Shown one piece after another: positions 10,594 through 19,958 of a stretch of 64,000 nucleotides of DNA. This DNA is from Paenibacillus sp. SYP-B4298 (GTDB lineage Bacteria > Bacillota > Bacilli > Paenibacillales > Paenibacillaceae), in NCBI RefSeq assembly GCF_027627475.1, contig NZ_CP115484.1, forward strand, positions 5,345,001-5,409,000, given 5' to 3'. Every line of letters starts with the position of its first letter. Positions within the stretch are counted from its first letter, which is position 1. A program made the position numbers and the translations under genes. Under the pieces are notes generated by a model that saw only the letters and a list, made by a program, of their open reading frames with translations, had not been told where the DNA came from and ran no database searches.

Positions 10594-11664
10594 TTGAATC
10601 GTAAGATGGGATTGAAATGGCTGCTCATGATGGCTGCCCTTCTGATCTTCGTGGCAGGCTGCGGGCTGCGGGCAACACCACAGGAGACCATACAGGGCGC
10701 GCTTGAGAAGACGATGGGATTGAAATCATACACATTTTCTACATCAGTTAATTTGGACGAACTGACACTGCCCGAGGCTTTCTTGGAGAACGAAGGCCCT
10801 GAGGGCGCTATGGTGCTTGGTTTGCTGCAAAATCTCAAGATTGATATGAACGGCACCTATCAGGCGGAGCCGATGCGCATGGAGGTTACAGCGGATATTG
10901 CGCTGTCTGGCGATCTTTCCTTCAATCTGACTGTGCCGATGGTATTCACGAAGGAGAAGTTCTGGATTAAGGTTCCGAAAATCCCGATGGTGCCTATGGG
11001 CGAAGTGGCTGGAAAGTTCGTGGAGATTGATCTCGAGGAGCTAGCCAAGCAAGAGGAAATGAAGGTTCCGGCATACAATCCCGAGCTGCAGCAGAAGCTT
11101 GTCCAGGATGTGACGTCTATTGTACTCAAGCATCTGGATAGCAAGCAGTATTTCCAGCAGCTTAGCAAGGAAGAGCTGAAGGCGCTGCCTGAGGGGCTAG
11201 AGCTGAATAAGGCGATCAAGGTATCTGTGAATCAGAGTAACTTTGAGTCGGCGGTGCTGACATTTATGGAGAAGTCGTTGCCTGAGATTCTTGATATGCT
11301 GGCTGGCAATGAGAGCTATATGAAGATTCTCGATGTTACGAAGGAAGATATTGAGTCGTCGAAGAAAGAGCTTTCCGGGGAAGATGCAGAGGTATGGAAG
11401 AAGGGTCTGGAGGAGATGAAGAAGGAGCTGACCATTAATGAGTTTTCCTTGGTTGGCGGAATCCATAAGAACTACCTGACATACCAGGATGTCAAAGCAG
11501 ATATGAGCTTTATGGTTGACGGTGATCCGGCCAAGCTGGTGCTGAGCATGGTGAACAGCTATGCCAACCTGAATGAAGCGGTGGAATTCAAAATCGAGGT
11601 GCCGGAGGACCAGATCATTACGATGGATGAATTGAGAAATCAGGGCAGCCAGTTAGAGTACTAG
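10594..11664 (+). CDS. Lipoprotein of unknown function, 356 aa
   Basis: A secreted lipoprotein: a signal sequence with lipobox FVAGC (modified Cys at about residue 23), then a soluble domain of alternating strands and helices that resembles LolA/DUF6612-type lipoproteins in general style (repeated phrases such as SLSFNLTVP and WKKGLEEMKKELTI). I would not name the family. The start is TTG at 10594 after AGGAGGG. A 7-bp inverted repeat (TTTTAGA / TCTAAAA) lies in the upstream region at about 10508-10530. A GC-rich hairpin without T run follows the gene (11703-11726). Confidence 0.8.
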   Translation: MNRKMGLKWLLMMAALLIFVAGCGLRATPQETIQGALEKTMGLKSYTFSTSVNLDELTLPEAFLENEGPEGAMVLGLLQNLKIDMNGTYQAEPMRMEVTADIALSGDLSFNLTVPMVFTKEKFWIKVPKIPMVPMGEVAGKFVEIDLEELAKQEEMKVPAYNPELQQKLVQDVTSIVLKHLDSKQYFQQLSKEELKALPEGLELNKAIKVSVNQSNFESAVLTFMEKSLPEILDMLAGNESYMKILDVTKEDIESSKKELSGEDAEVWKKGLEEMKKELTINEFSLVGGIHKNYLTYQDVKADMSFMVDGDPAKLVLSMVNSYANLNEAVEFKIEVPEDQIITMDELRNQGSQLEY

Positions 11665-11865
11665 AGCCTGATAAGAATTCTATTCTATAGAGCATGTTAC
11701 CAAGCCTGACGGTGAGCCGTCAGGCTGGCTCTAGTTGCCGATACAAAAAATTTCTCTTTCGATAGCAACTTTTTCCTGTGCCGCAGCGTCTACTCATCAA
11801 AGTCCTTTATTAGTAAATGGATAGTAGGCAACATGGAAATAAACTGAATTTTGGAGGCTGTTGAG

Positions 11866-14800
11866 ATGAAAAGGATCGCATCCGCTTTACTTGGTGTATC
11901 GCTGTTATGGGCTGCAGTGCACCCGTCAGCACCGGTACATGCGGCTAGCTCACAGATTAAAATCTATATTGACGGTTCGGAGCTTCAGACTGATCAAGGG
12001 CCAGCGGTCATCAATTATCGGACATTGGTGCCATTGCGCGCGATCTTCGAGGCTCTGGATGCCAAGGTAACCTGGAACAGTAAAACGGAGACCATCGTAG
12101 CACAGAAGGGCGGCACGACCATCAAGCTGACATTGGGGTCGAAGGCCGCCACGATTAATAACACGACGGTCTATATGGATGTGCCTGCGCGCACATTGAA
12201 TAACCGGACACTGGTGCCTGTTCGTTTCGTAAGTGAAGCACTCGGCGAGGATGTCCGCTGGGATGAAGCCGCACAGAGCGTGTATATTAAGACCTCATCC
12301 AAGGTCTATGCGCCGTCGTCTGTCTCTGCTTCCATCATCGGCCAGCAAGGCGATGGCCGGGATATTGAGGTGCGCTTCAGCAAGTCGCAGCAGGAAGCCA
12401 ATATTAATCATTACCGAGTCTATGTAGTGAAGTCATCCAATGCTTCCTCCTTCAACGTGAACCGGGCGCTGTCACTGTCGAGCAACATCTACACACAAGT
12501 ATCCAAGGATGGTGGGGATAAACGTCTGACGCTCTCGGCAGATACGAGAGATACAGACGGCAGCTATATTACGAGCGGCCAGTCCTATGTGTTGTATGTG
12601 CTGGCAGTAAGCAATCTCAATAACCAATCCGCCTTGTCCTCGGCATCCTCGACAGTGGCGGTCGCGGCGAATGCTTCGCCTGCGGCAGCTAGCAATGTCA
12701 AAGTGGGCATCAATTCTAGCTACGGGGATGGCCGGGACATATCCGTTAGCTTTAATCGTGCGATAAATGAGACCTATGTATCCGGCTATCGTGTATTTGT
12801 CGTTAAATCGCAGAACGCAGGCAGCTTCAATGCAACAGTAGCAGCCAATGTATCCAGCTCCAACTACACGTCGCTGGGCAAGACGTCTACATCGGTGGTG
12901 AGCACTTCGCTGTCGTCCAGCTCGCGTGATACCTCGGGCGATCTCATCCGCGCAGGCGTGTCCTACCGCGTATATGTATACTCTGTCACCTCTAACACAG
13001 CCCAGCAGGCAGGCCAACTGTCTGCCGGATCGGACGTGTTTAGCATTGGCTCATCCAGCCTGGCGCCGACAGCTCCGGTGATTACAGGTGTGGACAATGC
13101 CTACAGCTACGGGGACAGCCGTGACCTGGTCGTCAAATTCAATCGCTCCAATGATGAATCCAAGGTGAGCGCCTACCGTGTGTTTGCGGTGCCAAGCAGC
13201 AAAGTCAGCAGCTTTACGCTCGCAACGGCCAATGGAGTGAGCAGCAACAATTATACGACGGTCAGCAAGACGGGCTATAACTTAAGTGTAGCGCTTGGCT
13301 CAGGCATGAGAGACATACAGGGCAATGTATTGAAACGCAACGAGTCGTACCGATTCTTCGTTATGGCAGTTGGCAATGCCAACACCAGCTTCTCGAATTC
13401 GTTGTCGTCGAGCTCGTCGCTGGTCACCCTGTCGGTGCTATCATCCGTACCGAGCGCAACAAGCGTAAGAGTTAGCGATGTAAGCGACTATGGGGACGGA
13501 CGGGATCTATCGGTGAGCTTCACGAAGGCATCCAACGAATCCAATATTGCCCATTATCGTATCATTGTTGTGAAGGCGCAGGACGCCAGCGGCTTTAATG
13601 TTGCCATGGCCAATAATGTCTACTCATCCAACTACATGTTAGTGAATAAGACGGGAGCGGGCACACTATCGACGATACTGCCGTCAGATGCCCGCGATAC
13701 CTCAGGAGAATATATTCGCAGCGGCGTATCCTACCGCGTCTTCGTCTTGGCGGTGAGCGACAACGCATCTCGAGCATCCAACAGTCTGTCGTCCAGCTCT
13801 TCGGCGATTACTCTGAAGGAGAGCACAACCATTACAGCGCCTTCGGTCTCCAAGGTGGAGGACATTAGTGACTATGGAGACGGTCGGGATATTCGGGTGG
13901 CGTTCAAACGCTCCTCGGATGAGTCCAAGGTGCAGTTCTATCGTATCTTCGTTCACAATCTGAGCCGCAGCTCGTCGACATTTAATTTGAATACAGCGAA
14001 TAATGTCGCTTACGGCAATTATTATGAAGTGAGCAAATCCGGTTCCGATCAGACGCTGGTTCTGCCATCGAGCATGCGGGATACACAGGGTAATCTGATT
14101 ACGACCGGGCAGCAGTACCGCATCTACGTACTGGCGATTGGCAATGATCGGGCTAATTATCAGAACGCGCTATCGTCTGCTTCTTCGACTCTTACTCTGA
14201 CCAATAATATGGGCAGCAGCGCGGTCACGAATGTTAATGTTAGCGATGTGAGCGATAATGGAGATGGGCGTGATCTGCTCGTTAACTTCAACAAAGCGAG
14301 CGACGAATCGAGAATTAATCATTACCGGGTGCTCGTCGTCAAGGCCGCCAGCGCTGATCGCTTCAACCTGAACAGCGCGAATAATGTGTCCTACTCGGAT
14401 TCGACTGTTGTAAGCAAGACGGGCAGCAACCTGAGTGTGACACTGGGAGCAGATGCGAGGGACGTAGACGGTTCCGCGATTCGTAATGGCGTCAGCTATA
14501 AAGTGTTCGTGCTGTCTGTGAATGACAGCTCACTGGCGGGCAGTAATGCCTTGTCGAATGCTTCGGCCGCCATCACATTAACGTCGAATTCGGTCTCCGC
14601 GGCGGTGAATGTATCGGCGTCCTCGGCGAACACCTATGGGGATACACGCGACCTGGAGGTTACGTATACGAAGCCGTCCAATGAGGCTAATATTGTGGAG
14701 TACAGAATTATGGTGGTACGCGCAGATCAGGCGAGTTCATTCAATCTGGTGTCAGCCAACAGTGTCAGCTCCAGCAATTATACGATTGCCTCCAAGCAAG

Positions 14801-15342
14801 GCAATAGTCCCAAGACATCGCTTGCCACCACGGCTCGCGACGTGCAGGGCAATCTGATCACGCAGAAGACGCCATACCGGGTGTTCGTACTGGCAGTAGG
14901 GGACAGCCGTATTAGCGCCGGCAATGCACTATCATCCATGTCCAATGAGATCATACTGACAGAAATATCAGCGCCATCCGTATGGATCACCAATGTACAG
15001 GACGCTGGTAATGATGGCAACGGACCAAGCCTGAGCGTGAGCTTCAATCGCGCCAGCAATGAGAGCAATATTGCCTACTATGCTGTCATGGTAGTTCCTT
15101 CCTGGCGTTCTGACAGCTTCTCCTTGTCCCAGGCCAATGCCTTGTCTGCTTCCCGTTATACCCAGGTCAACAAGACGGGAGGCGACCCGAGCGTGCTGTT
15201 GCCTTCATCTACCCTGGATGTGGACGGAAACGTGCTGCGCAGCGGTGTAGCCTACAAGGTGCTGGTGCTGTCTATTGCGGACGGACGCACAGTGACTGCG
15301 AATGCTTTATCCGCGCCTTCGACCGAGATTACACTCAATTAA
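11866..15342 (+). CDS. Large secreted protein: copper amine oxidase N-terminal-like domain plus eight repeats
   Basis: About 1158 residues. A signal peptide ends near AAVHPSAPVHA. It is followed by a copper amine oxidase N-terminal-like domain (about residues 27-140 with the tell-tale NYRTLVPLRAIFEALDA and NNRTLVPVRFVSEALGE repeats), common in Paenibacillus surface proteins and without enzyme activity of its own. After it come eight tandem modules of 120-128 residues built on YGDGRDLxVSF, YRVFVVK, SSNYTxVSKTG, RDxxGxxI and YRVFVLAV phrases, which look like fibronectin-type beta-sandwiches. The start is ATG 11866, 8 nt after GGAGG; an in-frame TTG at 11851 overlaps that site. No cell-wall anchor or SLH domain is seen, so the protein is probably released or held non-covalently. 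A terminator follows. Confidence 0.88.
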   Translation: MKRIASALLGVSLLWAAVHPSAPVHAASSQIKIYIDGSELQTDQGPAVINYRTLVPLRAIFEALDAKVTWNSKTETIVAQKGGTTIKLTLGSKAATINNTTVYMDVPARTLNNRTLVPVRFVSEALGEDVRWDEAAQSVYIKTSSKVYAPSSVSASIIGQQGDGRDIEVRFSKSQQEANINHYRVYVVKSSNASSFNVNRALSLSSNIYTQVSKDGGDKRLTLSADTRDTDGSYITSGQSYVLYVLAVSNLNNQSALSSASSTVAVAANASPAAASNVKVGINSSYGDGRDISVSFNRAINETYVSGYRVFVVKSQNAGSFNATVAANVSSSNYTSLGKTSTSVVSTSLSSSSRDTSGDLIRAGVSYRVYVYSVTSNTAQQAGQLSAGSDVFSIGSSSLAPTAPVITGVDNAYSYGDSRDLVVKFNRSNDESKVSAYRVFAVPSSKVSSFTLATANGVSSNNYTTVSKTGYNLSVALGSGMRDIQGNVLKRNESYRFFVMAVGNANTSFSNSLSSSSSLVTLSVLSSVPSATSVRVSDVSDYGDGRDLSVSFTKASNESNIAHYRIIVVKAQDASGFNVAMANNVYSSNYMLVNKTGAGTLSTILPSDARDTSGEYIRSGVSYRVFVLAVSDNASRASNSLSSSSSAITLKESTTITAPSVSKVEDISDYGDGRDIRVAFKRSSDESKVQFYRIFVHNLSRSSSTFNLNTANNVAYGNYYEVSKSGSDQTLVLPSSMRDTQGNLITTGQQYRIYVLAIGNDRANYQNALSSASSTLTLTNNMGSSAVTNVNVSDVSDNGDGRDLLVNFNKASDESRINHYRVLVVKAASADRFNLNSANNVSYSDSTVVSKTGSNLSVTLGADARDVDGSAIRNGVSYKVFVLSVNDSSLAGSNALSNASAAITLTSNSVSAAVNVSASSANTYGDTRDLEVTYTKPSNEANIVEYRIMVVRADQASSFNLVSANSVSSSNYTIASKQGNSPKTSLATTARDVQGNLITQKTPYRVFVLAVGDSRISAGNALSSMSNEIILTEISAPSVWITNVQDAGNDGNGPSLSVSFNRASNESNIAYYAVMVVPSWRSDSFSLSQANALSASRYTQVNKTGGDPSVLLPSSTLDVDGNVLRSGVAYKVLVLSIADGRTVTANALSAPSTEITLN
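12304..15342 (+). repeat. Eight tandem intragenic repeats of about 370-386 bp
   Basis: The codons for the GDGRD-like motif recur at about 12350, 12725, 13108, 13488, 13872, 14258, 14633 and 15010, giving a period of 370-386 bp. The protein copies are clearly homologous but the DNA copies have diverged, so this is an old expansion rather than recent duplication. The second and the last copies depart most from the consensus. Confidence 0.85.
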
Positions 15343-15356
15343 TCGTTTATCTTAAT

Positions 15357-15400
15357 CTGACGGGTAACAGCCTTGCTGCTGAAGCCCGTCAGATTTTTTT
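15357..15400 (+). terminator. Intrinsic terminator after the repeat protein
   Basis: CTGACGGG (15357-15364) pairs with CCCGTCAG (15385-15392), followed by ATTTTTTT. A smaller CAGC/GCTG stem lies inside the loop. Confidence 0.88.
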
Positions 15401-15755
15401 GTGGAATTCAAATGACTGGTAAAACAAACCATTGAAATCAACCCATTTTGTCGGTATGATCGAATTAGAAACCAATTTCTTTCAAATTAAGTTCTTTTTC
15501 TCAGTTATTTGAGAATGTAAATCCTAATTTATGGCGACAAAAGAGTAGAAGAGTGACTATAATATTGGATTCCCTCCCAATGCAAACGCTTTCTTTTAAT
15601 TGCGACAATAGTGCCTCATTTACGCTCAATTAGATTACATAAGCGATCTATAATATCTGTCGTGCATCGTGTCATAACAACCGCCGCATGCAGCCCATAT
15701 TCGCCAAAATGCACCCTATCGTTCAATATGCGGTTGGCAAAAAGGGGGACGAAGC
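15401..15755. promoter_or_regulatory. AT-rich upstream region with cre-like site
   Basis: A 355-bp gap without a gene. It holds two TATAAT sequences (15558-15563 and 15649-15654) without good -35 partners. It also holds TGCAAACGCTTTCT at 15581-15594, which matches the CcpA cre consensus WTGNNARCGNWWWCAW at all but one fixed position. No -24/-12 sigma-54 promoter was found. The downstream gene at 15756 is probably expressed from here. Confidence 0.45.
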
Positions 15756-16937
15756 GTGTCAAGTCCAGGGGTATTAATAGTTAATGCCGAGCTGAAGCTG
15801 AGCCGGATGATTGCTGACGGCATCAAAGAGGAGGATTGTGTGGTCTATGAAGCCCATAATGGCCACTCTGCGCTACGTATGCTGCAATATCATTCCATTG
15901 ATGTCATGCTGCTCAATGATCACCTGCCAGATGTGAGCGGTCTTGAGTTATTGGCGCAGGCCAAGGAGCATTCACCTAGAACCGTCGTATTCCTGCTAAT
16001 CGAGCACGGTGATTCTGACCTGGCACGACAAGCCGTAAGGCTGGGAGCAACGAATTGCTTCCACAAGCCAGGAAACGAGAAGGTGGTGCTGCAGGCGATT
16101 CGGGATGCATTCCAACTGCTTGAGGAGAATCGGACGGGTATTATTTTTCGCAGTGAGGCCATGCATCAGGTATGGCATATGCTGGGTCAGGTGGCGGATA
16201 CGCGGATGAGCGTGCTGTTGTATGGGGAGAGCGGGGTTGGCAAGAGTATGCTGGCCAGGTGGATTCATCGTAATAGTCGACGGAGACAGCATCCCTTCAT
16301 ATCGGCTAACTGTTCCGATTTGCCTGAGAGCCTGCTTGATCAGGAACTCTTCGGGCGTGCGGGCAAATTTGCGCTGGCCCACCTCGGGACGTTGTTCCTT
16401 GGGGATGTCTGTGAGCTGAGCCCGAAGCTTCAGGGGAAGCTGAACAATGTCCTCCAGGACGGACGAGTCTATCTTGAAGAGGAGCAACGATATATTGAGG
16501 CGGATGTAAGGGTGATAGCCACATCATGCCGGAGCCTGAGGCCGATGGTGGGGACGAAGCAATTTGATATTCATCTCTACGAGCGGCTAAATCCGGTAGA
16601 GGTTCAGATCCCCCCGCTGAGGGAGCGGAGAGAGGATATTCAGCCACTGCTGCATGCACGTCTAGCGGAGCTGAATATACGTTACGGCAAGCCACTTACA
16701 CTGTCAAGAGAACTGCTTCATATGCTCTGCGAGATGCCATGGCATGGCAACATCCGAGAGCTGTACACGATGATTGAACGAATCTATCTGCTTAATATCG
16801 AGTCCCCCTCTGGCACATGGCAGCTTCCGGATTGGCTTACCGTCAAGCAGAAGCAGCCAGACAAGAGCGGCTGTTATCCCACGGATACCAGTCTATCCTC
16901 AAGATGGAACACAGATCGGAGATACGGCGGCTGCTAA
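15756..16937 (+). CDS. Degenerate NtrC-type protein: receiver plus AAA+ domain, no GAFTGA, no DNA-binding domain
   Basis: A 393-residue protein with a response-regulator receiver (about 1-125) and an AAA+ domain of the sigma-54 activator type (about 130-360). The receiver lacks key residues: the acidic pocket is IVNAE instead of IVDDE, and the phosphoacceptor position is Asn (LLNDHLP), although the conserved Lys (HKPG) remains. In the AAA+ part Walker A is intact (GESGVGKS), but the segment after QELFG goes straight to RAGKFALAHLGTLFL, so the GAFTGA loop that contacts sigma-54 is missing. Walker B reads LFLGD instead of LFLDE. The R-finger region (LYERLNPVEVQIPPLRERREDI) is kept. The C-terminus is short, with no Fis-type helix-turn-helix. 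It is unlikely to activate sigma-54 or to be phosphorylated normally. The start is GTG 15756 after AAAAAGGGGGA. Confidence 0.85.
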   Translation: MSSPGVLIVNAELKLSRMIADGIKEEDCVVYEAHNGHSALRMLQYHSIDVMLLNDHLPDVSGLELLAQAKEHSPRTVVFLLIEHGDSDLARQAVRLGATNCFHKPGNEKVVLQAIRDAFQLLEENRTGIIFRSEAMHQVWHMLGQVADTRMSVLLYGESGVGKSMLARWIHRNSRRRQHPFISANCSDLPESLLDQELFGRAGKFALAHLGTLFLGDVCELSPKLQGKLNNVLQDGRVYLEEEQRYIEADVRVIATSCRSLRPMVGTKQFDIHLYERLNPVEVQIPPLRERREDIQPLLHARLAELNIRYGKPLTLSRELLHMLCEMPWHGNIRELYTMIERIYLLNIESPSGTWQLPDWLTVKQKQPDKSGCYPTDTSLSSRWNTDRRYGGC

Positions 16938-16961
16938 GTGAGAAGGTCTTCTCATAGACAT

Positions 16962-17009
16962 GGAGCGTCCATAGTCAATCGCATCAGGCTCTAGGACTAT
17001 GGACGCTCC
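16962..17009. terminator. Long perfect inverted repeat between convergent genes
   Basis: Perfect 15-bp arms (16962-16976 and 16995-17009) with an 18-nt loop lie between the 3' ends of the gene at 15756 and the leftward small gene at 17024. There is no T run on either side, so termination is inferred from position and stem strength. Confidence 0.55.
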
Positions 17010-17023
17010 GCATGATCATCGGA

Positions 17024-17155
17024 TTACAAGAAGAAAGACAATGCAATGAGCAGTACAGTCGTAATGACAGTAAACACAGTGATTGGCTTCAGCTCGCGCA
17101 GTACGCGGGCTTGCATCGTTTCGTCGGATTCAGTCCGGCTACGTACCTCGGTCAT
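17024..17155 (-). CDS. Small single-pass membrane protein, 43 aa
   Basis: A 43-residue product starting MTEVRSRTESDETM with a hydrophilic, acidic N-terminal half and one hydrophobic C-terminal helix (VFTVITTVLLIALSFFL). The ATG at 17155 is preceded on the minus strand by AAGGAGGGG with a 6-nt gap, a very strong ribosome-binding site, which supports a real gene. It lies 24 nt downstream of the 169-aa gene on the same strand. I do not recognise the family; it has the form of a tail-anchored small protein. Confidence 0.7.
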   Translation of the reverse strand: MTEVRSRTESDETMQARVLRELKPITVFTVITTVLLIALSFFL

Positions 17156-17179
17156 TTGCTTCCCCTCCTTACGCTGTGA

Positions 17180-17689
17180 TTATACGGGGGAGAAGCAGGA
17201 GCCCACGAAGGTGGACCTGAACTTGTTGGGTCGCAATAGCAGCCGCAATAACAGCTTGTAGATGTCTTGATGAAGCGGAAGCCGTAACCGAATATAACGC
17301 AAGCCGAATACCAACGCGAGCATCAAGCGTGCCAGCATATTGTCTGCTTGCGCTGGCTGGTGCATAATGTATAGGAAGCGCACTGCATGATGTTGGGCGA
17401 CAGTGACCAGCTTCGACTGGTCATGGATAAGAGCGGGCCCCTCTTGTATGAGCTGCGTATGAGGCACTTGAATGGAATGCAGCAGTAAAGACACAAGGAG
17501 CAATGTCATGACAAGCGAATAGAAGGGCAGTCTACGCCGACTGAAGGTCTCCTCAGAAGGGCTCAAAGGCGTCGCAGGCTGTCGGGCATCGTCGAATCGG
17601 TCAGTTCTGTCAGCACTAAAACCAACAGCCGTATGACGGGTAATGGACGTATAGAGGCGCAGCATATGAATGAATGAATCTTTCAGCAT
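17180..17689 (-). CDS. Hypothetical membrane protein, 169 aa
   Basis: A leftward frame with ATG at 17689 preceded by a GAAGGTG-type site. A basic, charged N-terminal region of about 55 residues is followed by a clear hydrophobic segment (FYSLVMTLLLVSLLLHSI) and a C-terminal part with amphipathic helices rich in Leu and Arg. It could be a one-pass membrane protein with a short cytoplasmic head. No family is recognised. It is in tandem with the 43-aa gene. The opposite strand has no better candidate here. Confidence 0.55.
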   Translation of the reverse strand: MLKDSFIHMLRLYTSITRHTAVGFSADRTDRFDDARQPATPLSPSEETFSRRRLPFYSLVMTLLLVSLLLHSIQVPHTQLIQEGPALIHDQSKLVTVAQHHAVRFLYIMHQPAQADNMLARLMLALVFGLRYIRLRLPLHQDIYKLLLRLLLRPNKFRSTFVGSCFSPV

Positions 17690-17745
17690 CGGTTCACCTT
17701 CGCTTTCTCCGCCAGCTTGTGCATCCCTGCACGAACTTTATCTCC

Positions 17746-17781
17746 TAAAAATAAAACCCCCTTCAACAATTAAAGGAGGTT
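17746..17781 (-). terminator. Intrinsic terminator of tRNA-Arg
   Basis: Read on the minus strand, AACCTCCTT pairs with AAGGGGGTT (one G-U pair) and is followed by TTATTTTT. It lies downstream of the leftward tRNA-Arg. Confidence 0.82.
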
Positions 17782-17819
17782 GCGTAGCCAATGCGTAGGC
17801 ATGAACATAAGTTTAAGGA

Positions 17820-17896
17820 TGGCGCGCCCGATACGATTCGAACGTACGACCTGCAGTTTAGGAAACTGTCGCTCTATCCTGCTGAGCTACGGGCGC
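17820..17896 (-). tRNA. tRNA-Arg (anticodon CCT)
   Basis: A 77-nt tRNA on the minus strand. Acceptor GCGCCCG pairs with CGGGCGC, with discriminator G and encoded CCA. The anticodon loop is TTCCTAA (CCU), and the T-loop is GTTCGAATC. It reads the rare AGG codon. Confidence 0.96.
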
Positions 17897-18150
17897 GTAC
17901 CACTAATTAGTATATCAAACATAGCGGACGAGATGCAACAGCGACGATACAAAAACCTCTTTACCGTCAGGCTCATTGCAAAGACATGAGCGTAAAAGCT
18001 CAGTTTTTAGTAGAAAAAAGAGCAAAATCAATCGAAAAATGTCGATAAATAAGAGAAATAAGGGGTAATTTGTCGACATAAATTTACAAAAATTTTTCAT
18101 AATAAAGGATATAATAGAAAGATTAAAAGTAACAGTAAGAGGGCGACCGT

Positions 18151-18348
18151 ATGGGGGCTACCATGGATAAATTAGGACTCTATCTTGAGCTTCAGAAGCT
18201 CCGCCGCAAGCTGCATGAGATTGCTGAAGCACGAGGCAGCCTGACGGATCCGGAAGTGATTGCCATCAGCGAGGCTGCTGACAAGCTGATATTGGCGATC
18301 CAGCGGATTCAGAAGAACGAGCAGGGCGTCAGACACCATAATGAATAG
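18151..18348 (+). CDS. Spo0E-family aspartyl-phosphate phosphatase
   Basis: A 65-residue protein of the Spo0E/YisI/YnzD type, small helical-hairpin phosphatases that take the phosphate off Spo0A and so delay sporulation. The family signature region is present as AISEAADKLILAIQR (usual form SxELDxLI), preceded by a helix with LRRKLHEIAEARGSLTDPEV. Start ATG 18151 has AAGAGGG 7 nt upstream; the ATG at 18163 is also possible. Two Spo0A-box-like sequences lie upstream (TGTCGAT at 18040 and TTTGTCGACA at 18069), and a TATAAT at 18110-18115. The stop is 2 nt from the 3' end of the convergent tadA gene. Confidence 0.82.
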   Translation: MGATMDKLGLYLELQKLRRKLHEIAEARGSLTDPEVIAISEAADKLILAIQRIQKNEQGVRHHNE

Positions 18349-18349
18349 A

Positions 18350-19196
<847 letters not shown>

Positions 19197-19898
19197 ATGA
19201 GAATCAACAAGTTTATTAGTGAGACTGGCTTCTGCTCCAGACGCGAGGCGGATAAGCTGGTAGAGGGTGGGCGTGTCACGATTAACGGTGTAACAGCCGA
19301 GCTGGGTAGCCAGGCGGAGCATGGTGATGATGTCCGGGTAGATGGAACGCGCATCGGCGCCCATAAGCAGCATGTATATATCGCATTGAATAAGCCTGTC
19401 GGGATTGTGAGCACGACAGAGATGCATGTAAAAGAAAATATCGTCGATTTTGTGAAGCACCAGGAGCGTATCTTCCCGATCGGCCGTCTGGACAAGGACT
19501 CAGAGGGTCTTATTCTGCTCACGAATGACGGTGATATTGTGAACAGAATCCTGCGAGCCGAGGGCAAGCATGACAAGGAATATATCGTGACGGTAGACAA
19601 GCCGGTCACCCCCTCATTTGTGAAGGGGATGAGCGAAGGGGTGCGCGTGCTTGGAAGCATGACACTTCCATGCCAAGTGACACGTATCGGGGAGCGGACT
19701 TTCCGCATCATACTGAATGAAGGCCGCAATCGCCAGATCAGGCGGATGTGCTCTGCCTTTGGCTACCAGGTGCGGAGGCTGAAGCGTGTACGCATTATGA
19801 ACATCGAGCTGGGTACGCTGCCTTCGGGCAAATGGCGCGATCTGACAGCAGAGGAGCGGGATCAGCTTTTCGAGACGCTTAATTATAGTCCCCAGTAG
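19197..19898 (+). CDS. rluF: 23S rRNA pseudouridine synthase, RluF/RluB type
   Basis: A 233-residue RsuA-family pseudouridine synthase. An N-terminal S4 RNA-binding domain (about 1-55, RINKFISETGFCSRREADKLVEGG) is followed by the catalytic domain with the GRLDKDSEGLILLTNDG motif holding the catalytic Asp, and NEGRNRQIRRMCSAFGYQV near the C-terminus. The sequence is closest in my memory to E. coli RluF, which modifies U2604 of 23S rRNA; RluB-like specificity cannot be excluded. A strong bidirectional terminator follows. Confidence 0.9.
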   Translation: MRINKFISETGFCSRREADKLVEGGRVTINGVTAELGSQAEHGDDVRVDGTRIGAHKQHVYIALNKPVGIVSTTEMHVKENIVDFVKHQERIFPIGRLDKDSEGLILLTNDGDIVNRILRAEGKHDKEYIVTVDKPVTPSFVKGMSEGVRVLGSMTLPCQVTRIGERTFRIILNEGRNRQIRRMCSAFGYQVRRLKRVRIMNIELGTLPSGKWRDLTAEERDQLFETLNYSPQ

Positions 19899-19920
19899 GC
19901 ATACGCCTGACATGGTACAC

Positions 19921-19958
19921 GAATAGGCCCCCCGGTTATCGTACCGGGGGGCCTATTC
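19921..19958. terminator. Strong hairpin between convergent rluF and motB
   Basis: A perfect 16-bp stem (19921-19936 with 19943-19958), rich in G and C with a 6-nt loop. It has no real T run but is placed where both rightward rluF and leftward motAB transcripts should end. Confidence 0.75.

Noticed and set aside
12304-15342. A CRISPR array or tandem DNA repeat expansion
   Set aside because: The periodicity comes from homologous protein modules of about 125 codons with diverged DNA; there are no short identical repeats with spacers.
15401-15755. A sigma-54 (-24/-12) promoter near the NtrC-like gene
   Set aside because: No TGGCAC-N5-TTGC-like match; GTTGGCA at about 15732 is followed by a poor -12 region and overlaps the ribosome-binding site.
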